Part shown: positions 44,869 through 53,664 of the stretch, piece by piece | Position numbering within the stretch: position 1 is the first letter of the stretch | Layout of the letters: every line of letters begins with the position of its first letter | Origin: Candidatus Pantoea floridensis | GTDB lineage: Bacteria > Pseudomonadota > Gammaproteobacteria > Enterobacterales > Enterobacteriaceae | Reading direction: 5' to 3' | Length of the DNA stretch: 64,000 nucleotides | Assembly: GCF_900215435.1 (NCBI RefSeq) | Contig: NZ_OCMY01000001.1 | Coordinates: 3,596,001-3,660,000 of the forward strand | Program-made: the position numbers and the translations under genes | The notes under the pieces: model-generated | Database searches by the model: none | What the model was told of the DNA's origin: nothing | The model's input: only the letters and a program-made list of their open reading frames with translations

Positions 44869-45819
44869 GTGGATACATTTATACAACAACTGATTAATGG
44901 CCTGATGCTTGGCAGCATTTATGGCCTGATAGCGCTTGGATACACCATGGTGTACGGAATTTTGCGCATCATTAATTTTGCACACGGCGACATTTTGATG
45001 ACTGGGGCACTGACTACCCTGTCTGGGATGCAGTTGCTTACTCAACATTTCCCACACTTAAATGCACTGGTCGTACTAACGATTGCCACTCTGCTGGCAA
45101 TGGGTGTTTGCGCGCTACTAGCAATGGGCATTGAGCGCTTTGCTTACCGCCGCTTGCGCAATGCTCCGCGCCTGGCACCGTTGATCAGTGGTATTGGCCT
45201 TTCTGTCCTGCTCCAGACCTGCGCGATGATCATCTGGAGCCGCAATCCGCTGATGTTCCCGCAAGTTTTATCGATGGATCCGATAGCGATCACCGCCGGT
45301 GATGCACAGCATCCCCCTGCCATTATTACTGTTACCGGTATTGTCACCTTCCTGCTGGCCTTGAGCGCCATGGCAGGGTTGTGGTTGCTGGTGGGGTTTA
45401 CTCGGCTGGGACGCGGTATGCGTGCCGTTGCTGAAAACCCTCGCGTAGCCAGCCTAATGGGCGTCAACCCAAACCGCATCATCACGTTGACCTTTGCCAT
45501 CGGGGGTGTTTTCGCCGCTTTAGCAGGAGTCATGATGGCAAGTAACTACGGCAATGCCGGATTCTCGATGGGATTCTTACCGGGAATTAAAGCCTTTACT
45601 GCTGCGGTTCTGGGTGGGATTGGCAATATTCGTGGTGCCATGGTGGGCGGAGTGCTGCTGGGTATTATTGAATCGCTGGGCGCGGGCTATCTGGGAGAGC
45701 TAACGCATGGCGTCTTTGGCAGTAATTATCAGGATGTTTTTGCTTTCATTATCTTAATTCTGGTGTTGGTGTTCCGACCAGCAGGGTTGTTAGGCGAACG
45801 CGTGGCACAGCGTGCCTGA
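44869..45819 (+). CDS. LIV-family ABC permease, LivH type (second cluster)
   Basis: 316-residue permease of the branched-chain amino acid/urea/amide (HAAT) family: FIQQLINGLMLGSIYGLIAL, YTMVYGILRIINFAHGDILM, AFTAAVLGGIGNIRGAMVGG. The start GTG at 44869 is only modestly supported. Unlike the first liv operon the permease comes first and the binding protein last. Substrate is probably not leucine, given the downstream genes. Confidence 0.88.
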   Translation: MDTFIQQLINGLMLGSIYGLIALGYTMVYGILRIINFAHGDILMTGALTTLSGMQLLTQHFPHLNALVVLTIATLLAMGVCALLAMGIERFAYRRLRNAPRLAPLISGIGLSVLLQTCAMIIWSRNPLMFPQVLSMDPIAITAGDAQHPPAIITVTGIVTFLLALSAMAGLWLLVGFTRLGRGMRAVAENPRVASLMGVNPNRIITLTFAIGGVFAALAGVMMASNYGNAGFSMGFLPGIKAFTAAVLGGIGNIRGAMVGGVLLGIIESLGAGYLGELTHGVFGSNYQDVFAFIILILVLVFRPAGLLGERVAQRA

Positions 45820-45829
45820 GGATAAGACT

Positions 45830-46933
45830 ATGAGCGCTATTTCATTTGAAAATGTACCCAAACGCCGCCTCAATTCAGGCCTGTTATTACTGATCGCGGG
45901 CATGCTCATTGCGCCTTGGCTTGCATCTGCCACGGGTGGTAATTACTGGGTCAGGGTGATTGATTTTACTCTGCTCTACATCATGTTGGCATTAGGGTTG
46001 AATATTGTGGTGGGCTTTACGGGCCTGCTGGATATGGGGTTTATTGCCTTTTATGCCGTGGGTGCCTATCTCGCGGCGCTTCTGGCGTCACCGCATCTTA
46101 TGGATGCCTTTCCCGCCTTGCAGTCCATGTTCTCCCATGGCATGCATACCTCCTATTTGTGGCTGGTGCCGTTAGGCGCTTTTGTTGCGGGTATCTGCGG
46201 CATTCTGCTGGGCGCACCCACGCTGGGATTACGTGGTGACTATCTGGCGATCGTCACACTGGGGTTTGGTGAAATCATCCGTATTTTGATGCGTAACCTC
46301 GATCGTCCGGTCAATATCACGAATGGTGCAAAAGGCATTTCAGGTATTGATTCCCTGAATCTGTTTGGCCTGAAATTCAGTGGCACTTACCACCTGCTGG
46401 GCCAAAAAATTCCGGCACTCTATTTATGGTATTACCTTTTCGCGCTGCTCATCGCGGTCATCATCTTTATCTGTTTACGGTTGCAACATTCGCGCATTGG
46501 CCGCGCCTGGCACGCAATTCGTGAAGATGAGGATGTGGCGCGTGCCATGGGTATCAACGTCCGTAACTTCAAGCTGCTGGCATTTGCGCTTGGGGCGTCA
46601 TTCGGTGGCGTAGCCGGGGTGATGTTCGCGTCTTTCCAGGGGTTTGTCTCACCGGAGTCGTTTACGTTGAACGAGTCAATCGTGGTTCTCGCCATGGTGG
46701 TCTTGGGCGGAATTGGGCATGTGCCGGGCGTCATTCTTGGTGCAGTGTTGCTCTCTGCATTGCCCGAAGTACTGAGAAGCCAGGCGATTCCATTGCAGCA
46801 GGCACTGTTTGGTAGCGTGATCATTGAACCGGAAATTTTACGTCAGCTGTTTTATGGCCTGGCGCTGGTACTGGTGATGCTGTTCAGGCCGCATGGCCTT
46901 TGGCCGGTGCGTCATCCGGGGGTGGCATCATGA
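45830..46933 (+). CDS. LIV-family ABC permease, LivM type (second cluster)
   Basis: 367 residues from the ATG at 45830 (GAGG 9 nt upstream). LGLNIVVGFTGLLDMGFIAFY, LRGDYLAIVTLGFGEIIRI and GRAWHAIREDEDVARAMGI mark the family. Lacks the long N-terminal extension of enterobacterial LivM. Overlaps the next gene by ATGA. Confidence 0.9.
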   Translation: MSAISFENVPKRRLNSGLLLLIAGMLIAPWLASATGGNYWVRVIDFTLLYIMLALGLNIVVGFTGLLDMGFIAFYAVGAYLAALLASPHLMDAFPALQSMFSHGMHTSYLWLVPLGAFVAGICGILLGAPTLGLRGDYLAIVTLGFGEIIRILMRNLDRPVNITNGAKGISGIDSLNLFGLKFSGTYHLLGQKIPALYLWYYLFALLIAVIIFICLRLQHSRIGRAWHAIREDEDVARAMGINVRNFKLLAFALGASFGGVAGVMFASFQGFVSPESFTLNESIVVLAMVVLGGIGHVPGVILGAVLLSALPEVLRSQAIPLQQALFGSVIIEPEILRQLFYGLALVLVMLFRPHGLWPVRHPGVAS

Positions 46934-47697
46934 ATCTGCTGAGCGTGCGTCATTTGCATAAACACTTTGGCGGTATTAAAGCGGTTGATGATGTCAGCCT
47001 GAACGTTAAGGCGGGCGACATTTATGGGCTAATTGGGCCGAATGGTGCTGGCAAAACCACCTGTTTTAATCTCATCACCGGGTTATACCGAGCTGACAGT
47101 GGCGAATTTGACCTTGCGGGAAAACCCTATACCCCGCAAAGAATAGAAAAAGTCACGCAAGCGGGTATCGCGCGTACTTTTCAGAATCTGCGTTTATTCA
47201 ACGAGATGAGCGTGCTGGAAAACGTGATGATCGGCAGGCATGTCCGGACACGTAACGGTTTGTGGGCCGCTCTCTCCCGCCATCGCCGCGCGCGTGCTGA
47301 AGAGCGTGAGACCGAAACACTGGCATGGCAGTGGCTTGAATACACCGGTATTGCTCAGTTTGCCCACTATCGCGCTTGCGACCTGGCTTACGGCCATCAG
47401 CGCCGGTTGGAAATCGCCAGGGCGTTGGCATCGGATCCCAAACTGCTGGCGCTGGATGAACCCGCAGCGGGCATGAATGCGGCAGAAAAAGTCGCGCTAG
47501 GTGGTTTGCTGCGCCGCATTCGGGACGATGGTAAAACGCTGCTGATTATTGAGCACGATGTGAAATTGATGATGGGATTGTGCGATCACATCTCGGTACT
47601 GGACTACGGCAAAGTGATTGCATCTGGCCATCCAGAGACGGTGCGTCGCCATCCTGCGGTGATCAAAGCTTATCTGGGAGGCCATGCACATGTCTGA
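46930..47697 (+). CDS. LIV-family ABC ATPase, LivG type (second cluster)
   Basis: 255 residues with Walker [31 protein letters not shown], signature [14 protein letters not shown] and [13 protein letters not shown]. Starts in the stop codon of the permease gene and overlaps the next ATPase by 8 nt. Confidence 0.92.
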   Translation: MNLLSVRHLHKHFGGIKAVDDVSLNVKAGDIYGLIGPNGAGKTTCFNLITGLYRADSGEFDLAGKPYTPQRIEKVTQAGIARTFQNLRLFNEMSVLENVMIGRHVRTRNGLWAALSRHRRARAEERETETLAWQWLEYTGIAQFAHYRACDLAYGHQRRLEIARALASDPKLLALDEPAAGMNAAEKVALGGLLRRIRDDGKTLLIIEHDVKLMMGLCDHISVLDYGKVIASGHPETVRRHPAVIKAYLGGHAHV

Positions 47698-48412
47698 GTC
47701 TGCGTTACAGATCAAGGATCTTAGCGTGCATTACGGCGGCATACAGGCCGTACGAAGCATCAATATAAGTTTGCAGCCGGGAGAGCAGGGCACGCTTATC
47801 GGCGCGAACGGCGCAGGTAAAAGCTCCACTGTACGCGCTATCTGCGGTTTGCAGCCTTACTCCGGCGAAATTTTCTGGCAGGGGCAATCCATCAAAGGTT
47901 TGCATCCCAATGAGTTGGTCCAAAAAGGCATTGTGCTGGTACCGGAAGGACGCGGAATTTTTACGCGCATGACAGTGCTGGAGAATCTGCAAATGGGAGC
48001 CTGGCACCGCCGTGACCGCACCCATGTTCGCCACCACATTGCGCAGCTAATGGAACAGTTTCCTCGCCTTGCTGAACGAAAACAGCAGTTGGCTGGGCTG
48101 CTTTCCGGTGGGGAACAGCAGCTTTTAGCGATTGCCCGAGCACTGCTCAGCAATCCGAAATTACTCATCCTGGACGAACCCTCCATGGGGCTGGCGCCCA
48201 TCATGGTGGAGCGCATCTTCGAGGTTATCCACTCTCTGCGTACCACTGGCATCACATTACTGCTGATCGAGCAAAACGCGCGGTTGGCCTTGCAAGCCAC
48301 CGACCACGCTTGGGTGATGGACAGTGGAACCATACCCTATCAGGGGCGCTCGGATGCGTTGCTGAACGACGATCGTATTCAACAAATTTACCTGGGCGAA
48401 TTGCCCATTTAA
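47690..48412 (+). CDS. LIV-family ABC ATPase, LivF type (second cluster)
   Basis: 240 residues with Walker A GANGAGKSS (Ser in place of the usual Thr at the end), VPEGRGIFTRMTVLENLQMG, signature LSGGEQQLLA and LDEPSMGLAP. The ATG at 47690 is better spaced from GGGAGG than the one at 47684. Confidence 0.92.
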   Translation: MSESALQIKDLSVHYGGIQAVRSINISLQPGEQGTLIGANGAGKSSTVRAICGLQPYSGEIFWQGQSIKGLHPNELVQKGIVLVPEGRGIFTRMTVLENLQMGAWHRRDRTHVRHHIAQLMEQFPRLAERKQQLAGLLSGGEQQLLAIARALLSNPKLLILDEPSMGLAPIMVERIFEVIHSLRTTGITLLLIEQNARLALQATDHAWVMDSGTIPYQGRSDALLNDDRIQQIYLGELPI

Positions 48413-48435
48413 CTTCACCAACATCAGGGAACACT

Positions 48436-49587
48436 ATGAAAACAATCAAAATGAGTACCATCAGCACTGCACTGCTTCTGGCGGGTATGACTGCTTCGGT
48501 GCCTGTACATGCTGACGAAACCATCCTGATCGGTCTGGCGGGCCCACTCACGGGACCTTCAGCGCGTATCGGCAAGGATTTGGAGAACGGTGCTCAACTG
48601 GCGATCGATGATGCCAATAAAGCGCACCCGACCGTGGGTGGTAAAGCTGTGACCTTCAAATTGCAGTCGGAAGATGATCAGTCTGATCCACGTGTTGCGG
48701 TTGCCGTTGCACAGCGCTTAGTTGACAGCGGTGTGGCCGGGGTGGTGGGACACTGGAATACAGGAACCAGTATCCCTGCCGCGCGGATTTATCATGATGC
48801 TGGCATCGCGCAGGTAGCCCCGGTCGCCACAGGGCACGCCTACACGCAGCAAGGCTTTGATACCAGCTTCCGCGTCATGGGTCATGATGATGATGGCGGT
48901 AACTATGCAGGTCAGTATGCAATTAAAACGCTAAAAGCGAAGCGTATTGCAGTCATCGACGATCGCACTGCTTTTGGCCAAGGGCTGGCGGATGAGTTCA
49001 TCAAATCGCTGGAATCGCAGGGCGTCAAAATCGTTGACCGCCAGTATGTGGACGATAAAACTGTAGACTTCAGTGCAGTACTTACGGCTATTCGTAGCAA
49101 AAATGCTGACTTGGTGTTTTTCGGAGGCGTTGACAGCCAAGCCGCACCGCTGGCGCGCCGCATTAAACAGCTTGGCATGAACGCAACATTAATGGGTGCG
49201 GGTGGGTTTGTTAGTCAGACCTTCCTGACACTGGCGCAAAAAGAAGGGGACGGTGTTGTTGCGCTGGAGCCGGGCTTACCGGTAGATCAAATGCCGGGTG
49301 GTAAAGGCTTTGAGCAAGCTTACCAGTCTCGCTATCACACTCACATTGAACTGCATGCGCCATTTGCCTACGACGCTACACGCGTGTTGATTGCTGCGAT
49401 TGAAAAGGCCAATTCTGTGGATGCAAGCCAATACCTGCCGGTACTGCGTAACATCAATTTTTCCGGCGTGACCGGACAAATCGCCTTTGATGCGCAAGGC
49501 AACCTCAAAAATCCATCCTTCACTGTTTACAAAGTCGTGAACGGTAAATGGCAGCCACAGACCGTCGTGGGTGGTGCTGCGAAGTAA
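48436..49587 (+). CDS. LIV-family ABC binding protein (second cluster)
   Basis: 383-residue periplasmic binding protein. Signal peptide STISTALLLAGMTASVPVHA, then DETILIGLAGPLTGPSARIG. Family blocks GDGVVALEPGLPVDQMPGGK and DRTAFGQGLADEFIKSLES. Starts at the ATG at 48436 after AGGGA. It is followed by the ATC hydrolase gene after only 12 nt, linking this transporter to that enzyme. Confidence 0.9.
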   Translation: MKTIKMSTISTALLLAGMTASVPVHADETILIGLAGPLTGPSARIGKDLENGAQLAIDDANKAHPTVGGKAVTFKLQSEDDQSDPRVAVAVAQRLVDSGVAGVVGHWNTGTSIPAARIYHDAGIAQVAPVATGHAYTQQGFDTSFRVMGHDDDGGNYAGQYAIKTLKAKRIAVIDDRTAFGQGLADEFIKSLESQGVKIVDRQYVDDKTVDFSAVLTAIRSKNADLVFFGGVDSQAAPLARRIKQLGMNATLMGAGGFVSQTFLTLAQKEGDGVVALEPGLPVDQMPGGKGFEQAYQSRYHTHIELHAPFAYDATRVLIAAIEKANSVDASQYLPVLRNINFSGVTGQIAFDAQGNLKNPSFTVYKVVNGKWQPQTVVGGAAK

Positions 49588-49599
49588 CGGGAGAACATA

Positions 49600-50079
49600 A
49601 TGAGTTGTCATCAAAACGAAGAGCTGGGCATTCTTGCCCGGCGTAAGATTGAAGCCGAAATTATCAAACCGATTTATGACATCCTGGTGCGAGAGCTCGG
49701 GAAGGCTCAGGCGCAAGCGCTGATTGGAGAAGCCATTGAAAGCGCGGCTATCCAGGCGGGGCAAGAGTTTGCCAAAAAAGAGCCCAAAAAGGCAGATCTG
49801 CGAAGTTTCGTCAATCTGCAATATCTCTGGGAAAAAGACAATGCATTAGACGTTAAAGTGCTCGATGACGACGGGCAACGCTATAACTATGACGTCACCC
49901 GCTGTCGCTATGCCGAGATGTATCACGAGATGGGCTTAGGCGAGATTGGGCATCTCCTTTCTTGTGCGCGGGATGACAAGTTTATTGTCGGTTATGCACC
50001 TGAAGTTGAGCTAACGCGCACCACCACAGTGATGTCTGGTGCGCCGCGTTGTGACTTTCGCTATCGGGTAAAATCATGA
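49600..50079 (+). CDS. L-2-amino-thiazoline-4-carboxylate (ATC) hydrolase family protein
   Basis: 159-residue protein of the ATC_hydrolase family (AtcB of Pseudomonas opens L-ATC to N-carbamoyl-L-cysteine). Family features are the N-terminal helix ARRKIEAEIIKPIYDILVRE, RCRYAEMYHEMGLGEIGHLL and a C-terminal segment FIVGYAPEVELTRTTTVMSG. GGGAGA precedes the ATG and the last 4 nt overlap the next gene, an N-carbamoyl-amino-acid amidohydrolase, which is the second ATC pathway enzyme. Some members of the family have no known substrate, so ATC itself is a proposal. Confidence 0.82.
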   Translation: MSCHQNEELGILARRKIEAEIIKPIYDILVRELGKAQAQALIGEAIESAAIQAGQEFAKKEPKKADLRSFVNLQYLWEKDNALDVKVLDDDGQRYNYDVTRCRYAEMYHEMGLGEIGHLLSCARDDKFIVGYAPEVELTRTTTVMSGAPRCDFRYRVKS

Positions 50080-51314
50080 GTATCACAGCCCGTATCAACG
50101 CGCAACGACTGTGGCAATCCCTCGAAACCTTTGCCACTTTTGGTGCGACCCCTGCTGGCGGTGTGACGCGTCTTACGCTAAGTGAAGAAGACCGTCAGGG
50201 GCGAGATACCCTGAAGCGCTGGGCCGCTGAAGCGGGTTTTTCCTGCGAGATTGATGAGTTGGGTAGTATGTTCATCAGACGACCCGGTAAAAATGCCGGG
50301 CTGGCGCCCGTCATGATCTGCTCTCATGCTGATTCACAACCGCAGGGAGGCAATTATGATGGTGTCTATGGCGTACTGGCCGGGTTGGAGGTGTTGCGCA
50401 CCCTTAATGATCACGAAATCCAAACCGAGCGCGATATTCTGCTGGTTAACTGGACCAATGAAGAGGGCGCGCGATTTGCGCCAGCCATGTTGGCCTCGGG
50501 AGTTTGGGCCGGTGTCTTCTCTAAGGCCTTTGCACTGAGCCGCCTGGATAGTGCGGGTATCTCCGTTGCTGAGGCGTTGGAAACGATCGGCTATCAAGGT
50601 CGTCACAAAGTACAACCAATTGACCTTCATGCCTGCTATGAATTGCATATTGAACAAGGCCCGATCCTCGAAGAAACTCGCACGGATATTGGTATTGTTC
50701 ATGCCGCCATGGGGCAGCGATGGTTTGAAGTCACCCTTCAGGGTTTTGCCGCGCATGCGGGCACGACACCAATGGATTTACGTCAGGATGCGATGTGCGG
50801 TTTTGCGGAAATTGTGCTGGCTGTCGAGAAGATTGCACAACAAAGCGGCAAGGATGGTCGGGGTACAATTGGCATGTCTCGGGTGGTGCCTAATTCCCGT
50901 AACGTTGTACCGGGTGAAGTTTTCTTCACCGTTGAGTTTCGTCATCCTGAATCAAAGAGTCTGGAAGTCATGGAATCAGGTTTGCATGATGCACTGAACA
51001 CATTATCCCATCGTCATCTGACAGTTCACGTTGAGAAAATTTTTGATTATGCACCGATTAAGTTTGATCAGTGTTGTGTGTCTCGCATTGAAAAGGCGGT
51101 GGAACATTTGGAGTTCAGTCAAAGCAATATGGTCTCCGGGGCCGGCCATGATGCTTGTTATATTCAACGTGTAGCACCCACGGCTATTATTTTTATTCCT
51201 TGTGTAAAAGGGATTAGCCACAACGAGGCAGAAGCTATTTTGCCAGAATGGTCAGAGAAAGGGGCTAATACACTCTTTCGAACGATTATCATTGCGGCGA
51301 ATGAAAGCGAGTAA
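50076..51314 (+). CDS. N-carbamoyl-L-amino acid amidohydrolase (M20 family, AtcC/HyuC-like)
   Basis: 412-residue binuclear-metal amidase of the carbamoylase/allantoate amidohydrolase group. Metal ligands: His84 (CSHADSQPQGGNYDG), Asp95, Glu129/Glu130 (TNEEGARFAP), His191 (LHIEQGP) and the His of SGAGHDACY near the C-terminus. Would cleave N-carbamoyl-L-cysteine to L-cysteine, CO2 and ammonia if the upstream gene is an ATC hydrolase. Starts in the ATGA of that gene. Confidence 0.88.
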   Translation: MSITARINAQRLWQSLETFATFGATPAGGVTRLTLSEEDRQGRDTLKRWAAEAGFSCEIDELGSMFIRRPGKNAGLAPVMICSHADSQPQGGNYDGVYGVLAGLEVLRTLNDHEIQTERDILLVNWTNEEGARFAPAMLASGVWAGVFSKAFALSRLDSAGISVAEALETIGYQGRHKVQPIDLHACYELHIEQGPILEETRTDIGIVHAAMGQRWFEVTLQGFAAHAGTTPMDLRQDAMCGFAEIVLAVEKIAQQSGKDGRGTIGMSRVVPNSRNVVPGEVFFTVEFRHPESKSLEVMESGLHDALNTLSHRHLTVHVEKIFDYAPIKFDQCCVSRIEKAVEHLEFSQSNMVSGAGHDACYIQRVAPTAIIFIPCVKGISHNEAEAILPEWSEKGANTLFRTIIIAANESE

Positions 51315-51419
51315 ATTCTCGTTAACTTAATATTCGTTAGCAAATTAAAACATATGCTTCGCGCTATTAAGCATTTTGTCTGATTTAATGACCTGTTGAT
51401 AATCGGCTGCTGACTCTTA

Positions 51420-52172
51420 ATGTATGCCGATAAATCAATGATAAATGTCTCAGGGATAAGTAAATCGTTTCGCGGCTTCCAGGCACTCGACAATATCAGT
51501 TTCGATGTGCAGCCACGAGAGGTGGTTTCCATCATTGGCCCGTCAGGTTCGGGAAAGTCCACGCTTTTACGTACGTTGAATCTTCTGGTCCTGCCCGATT
51601 CGGGGAAGATTTCAATCGGTAACGCATCTATAGATGCACAGCATGTCCAGCGAAAACAGATCAATACGCTGCGCAGTAAAAGCTCAATGGTCTTCCAGCA
51701 TTACAATCTTTTTCGAAATAAAACCGCACAGGAAAATATTACTGAGGTCCTGCGTTTCGCTAAAAAACTAGGTCGTAAGGAAGCGGATGAAAAAGCCCTG
51801 GAATATCTCCATCGTGTCGGGCTGCATGATAAAGCGTCATCATATCCGGCGATGTTATCGGGAGGGCAACAGCAGCGGGTGGGAATTGCACGTGCGCTCA
51901 GTCTGGAACCTGAAGTCATTCTGATGGATGAGCCCACTTCCTCACTTGATCCTGAAATGCGCCGCGGCATATTAAAACTGATTGCCGAAATTGCGACGCA
52001 GAATATCACCCTGGCTATCGTGACTCATGAGATGAATTTTGCCCGAGAAATTTCAGATCGGCTCTTTTTTATGGAGCAAGGCAGAATCATCGCTCAGGGT
52101 GCACCCGATGAGATCATTCAAGGTGATGTGGGAAGCCGAATAGACGCCTTTGTAAACGACTACGAAATATAA
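51420..52172 (+). CDS. Polar amino acid/cystine ABC transporter ATPase
   Basis: 250-residue GlnQ/TcyN-type ATPase: Walker A GPSGSGKST, QHYNLFRNKTAQENITE, signature LSGGQQQRVG and Walker B VILMDEPTSSLDPEM. Begins at ATG 51420 or at the ATG 6 codons later; neither has a strong ribosome site. Opens a three-gene importer after a 105-bp gap from the amidohydrolase gene. Confidence 0.9.
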   Translation: MYADKSMINVSGISKSFRGFQALDNISFDVQPREVVSIIGPSGSGKSTLLRTLNLLVLPDSGKISIGNASIDAQHVQRKQINTLRSKSSMVFQHYNLFRNKTAQENITEVLRFAKKLGRKEADEKALEYLHRVGLHDKASSYPAMLSGGQQQRVGIARALSLEPEVILMDEPTSSLDPEMRRGILKLIAEIATQNITLAIVTHEMNFAREISDRLFFMEQGRIIAQGAPDEIIQGDVGSRIDAFVNDYEI

Positions 52173-52188
52173 GTCAGGAAACTAGACC

Positions 52189-52857
52189 ATGAATTTTGAC
52201 CTGATCTATATGTTCAAATTGATTCCCGCCATTCTGGGCTATCTGCCAATCACTTTGCTGATCTCGGGAGCTTCCATCATTGTAGCCACCTTACTGGGTT
52301 TGCTACTCGCGCTCATGCTGCGTGGCGGAAAGCTACTGCGTGGTGTCGCTCGGCTGTATATTTCCTTTTTCAGAGGCACTCCAGTACTGGTTCAATTATT
52401 GATTATCTATTTTGGTTTGCCACAACTATTTCCAGTATTGAATTCCGTTGGGCCCGTTTACGCGGTTATCGCCGGATTGAGTTTTAACACTGCTGCATAT
52501 TTGGCTGAGATATTCCGCGCGGGGATTGATTCAGTGGACCGCGGGCAAATTGAAGCTGCACTGGCTAGCGGCTTAAGCCTACCCGTTGCTTGCTGGCGCA
52601 TTTTGTTTCCGCAAATTTGTCGCAATGCGATCCCGGCAACAGGCAACATGTATATCGGGCTGATTAAAAACTCCTCACTGGCTTTTACACTCGGTGTCAC
52701 CGAGTTGCTGTCGGCAGGAAAACTTGAAGCCACTGCCTCGCTTAAATTCTTCGAAGCTTATACCGCTGTTGCATTGGTCTATTGGGGAGTGACCTTCCTG
52801 CTCTCATTACTGCAGCGGCAACTGGAAACCCATCTGGGCAAACCCTATCAACAATAG
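52189..52857 (+). CDS. Polar amino acid/cystine ABC transporter permease
   Basis: 222-residue HisM/TcyL-type permease with about five helices: FFRGTPVLVQLLIIYFGLPQ, the coupling loop AALASGLSLPVACWRILFPQ, and NSSLAFTLGVTELLSA. Gap of 16 nt after the ATPase gene and 13 nt before the binding protein gene. Confidence 0.9.
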   Translation: MNFDLIYMFKLIPAILGYLPITLLISGASIIVATLLGLLLALMLRGGKLLRGVARLYISFFRGTPVLVQLLIIYFGLPQLFPVLNSVGPVYAVIAGLSFNTAAYLAEIFRAGIDSVDRGQIEAALASGLSLPVACWRILFPQICRNAIPATGNMYIGLIKNSSLAFTLGVTELLSAGKLEATASLKFFEAYTAVALVYWGVTFLLSLLQRQLETHLGKPYQQ

Positions 52858-52870
52858 TTCAGGAGTCGGT

Positions 52871-53662
52871 ATGAAGTTAGGCGGATTGGTGATGTGCCTG
52901 TGTGCAGCAGTGTTGTTGAGCGCATGCGATCAAAGTAAGCAGACGAGCGATGCTCAGGATGTATTGCGTGTGGGTGCGACACCAGATGGTTACCCACACT
53001 ACTTTAAGGAAGGCGGTGAGCTTAAGGGCTTCAGCGTCGATGTGCTGAACGCGGTCGCGAAGAAAGCGGGACTCAAAGTTGAGTGGGTTACTTCAGATTG
53101 GGTCGGTGTGCTGGGGTCTCTCCAGACCGGAAAAGTGGATACCGTGGGTAACTTCGCCGACACACCAGAACGTCGTAAAGCCTATAATTTTTCCACACCT
53201 TATTACTATTCAGCGGCACAGCTTGCAGTCAGTAAAAACAATAACTGGGTGCATGGCCTGAGCGATTTGAACGGTAAAACCGTGGCAGCGGAACTGGGTT
53301 CTAACTACGCCAACGTATTAAAGGAGTCAGATCCTGAGCATAAAATCAATCTGGTGACCTATGAAGGCAGGGACGTGGTGGTGAATGCGGTCGCGCAAGG
53401 TAAAGCCGATGCATTTATTTCAGGCCAGGTCATCCTGCTGGGACAAATCAAACAAAAAGGACTGCCACTTAAAGTCGTAGGCGAGCCTTTTGGCGTGCGT
53501 CAGGTGGCATTGCCGTTCCGCAAAGATGCGCAAGGAGACAAGTTACGGAAAAAAGTGGATGCTGCGCTCGTCCAATTGCGTAATGACGGTACGCTAAAAT
53601 CCATTTCGGAAAAATGGTTTGATCAGGACCTCAGTCACGCGCCAGCAGGAGGGCAGAATTAA
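52871..53662 (+). CDS. Amino acid/cystine-binding lipoprotein
   Basis: 263-residue family 3 solute-binding protein. Lipoprotein signal LLSAC with Cys19, then DVLRVGATPDGYPHYFKEGG. ADTPERRKAYNFSTPYYYSA and ALVQLRNDGTLKSISEKWF mark the FliY/TcyJ-like cystine group. A lipoprotein rather than a free periplasmic form is slightly unusual for enterobacterial homologues. Feeds the two preceding genes. Confidence 0.88.
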   Translation: MKLGGLVMCLCAAVLLSACDQSKQTSDAQDVLRVGATPDGYPHYFKEGGELKGFSVDVLNAVAKKAGLKVEWVTSDWVGVLGSLQTGKVDTVGNFADTPERRKAYNFSTPYYYSAAQLAVSKNNNWVHGLSDLNGKTVAAELGSNYANVLKESDPEHKINLVTYEGRDVVVNAVAQGKADAFISGQVILLGQIKQKGLPLKVVGEPFGVRQVALPFRKDAQGDKLRKKVDAALVQLRNDGTLKSISEKWFDQDLSHAPAGGQN

Positions 53663-53664
53663 TC

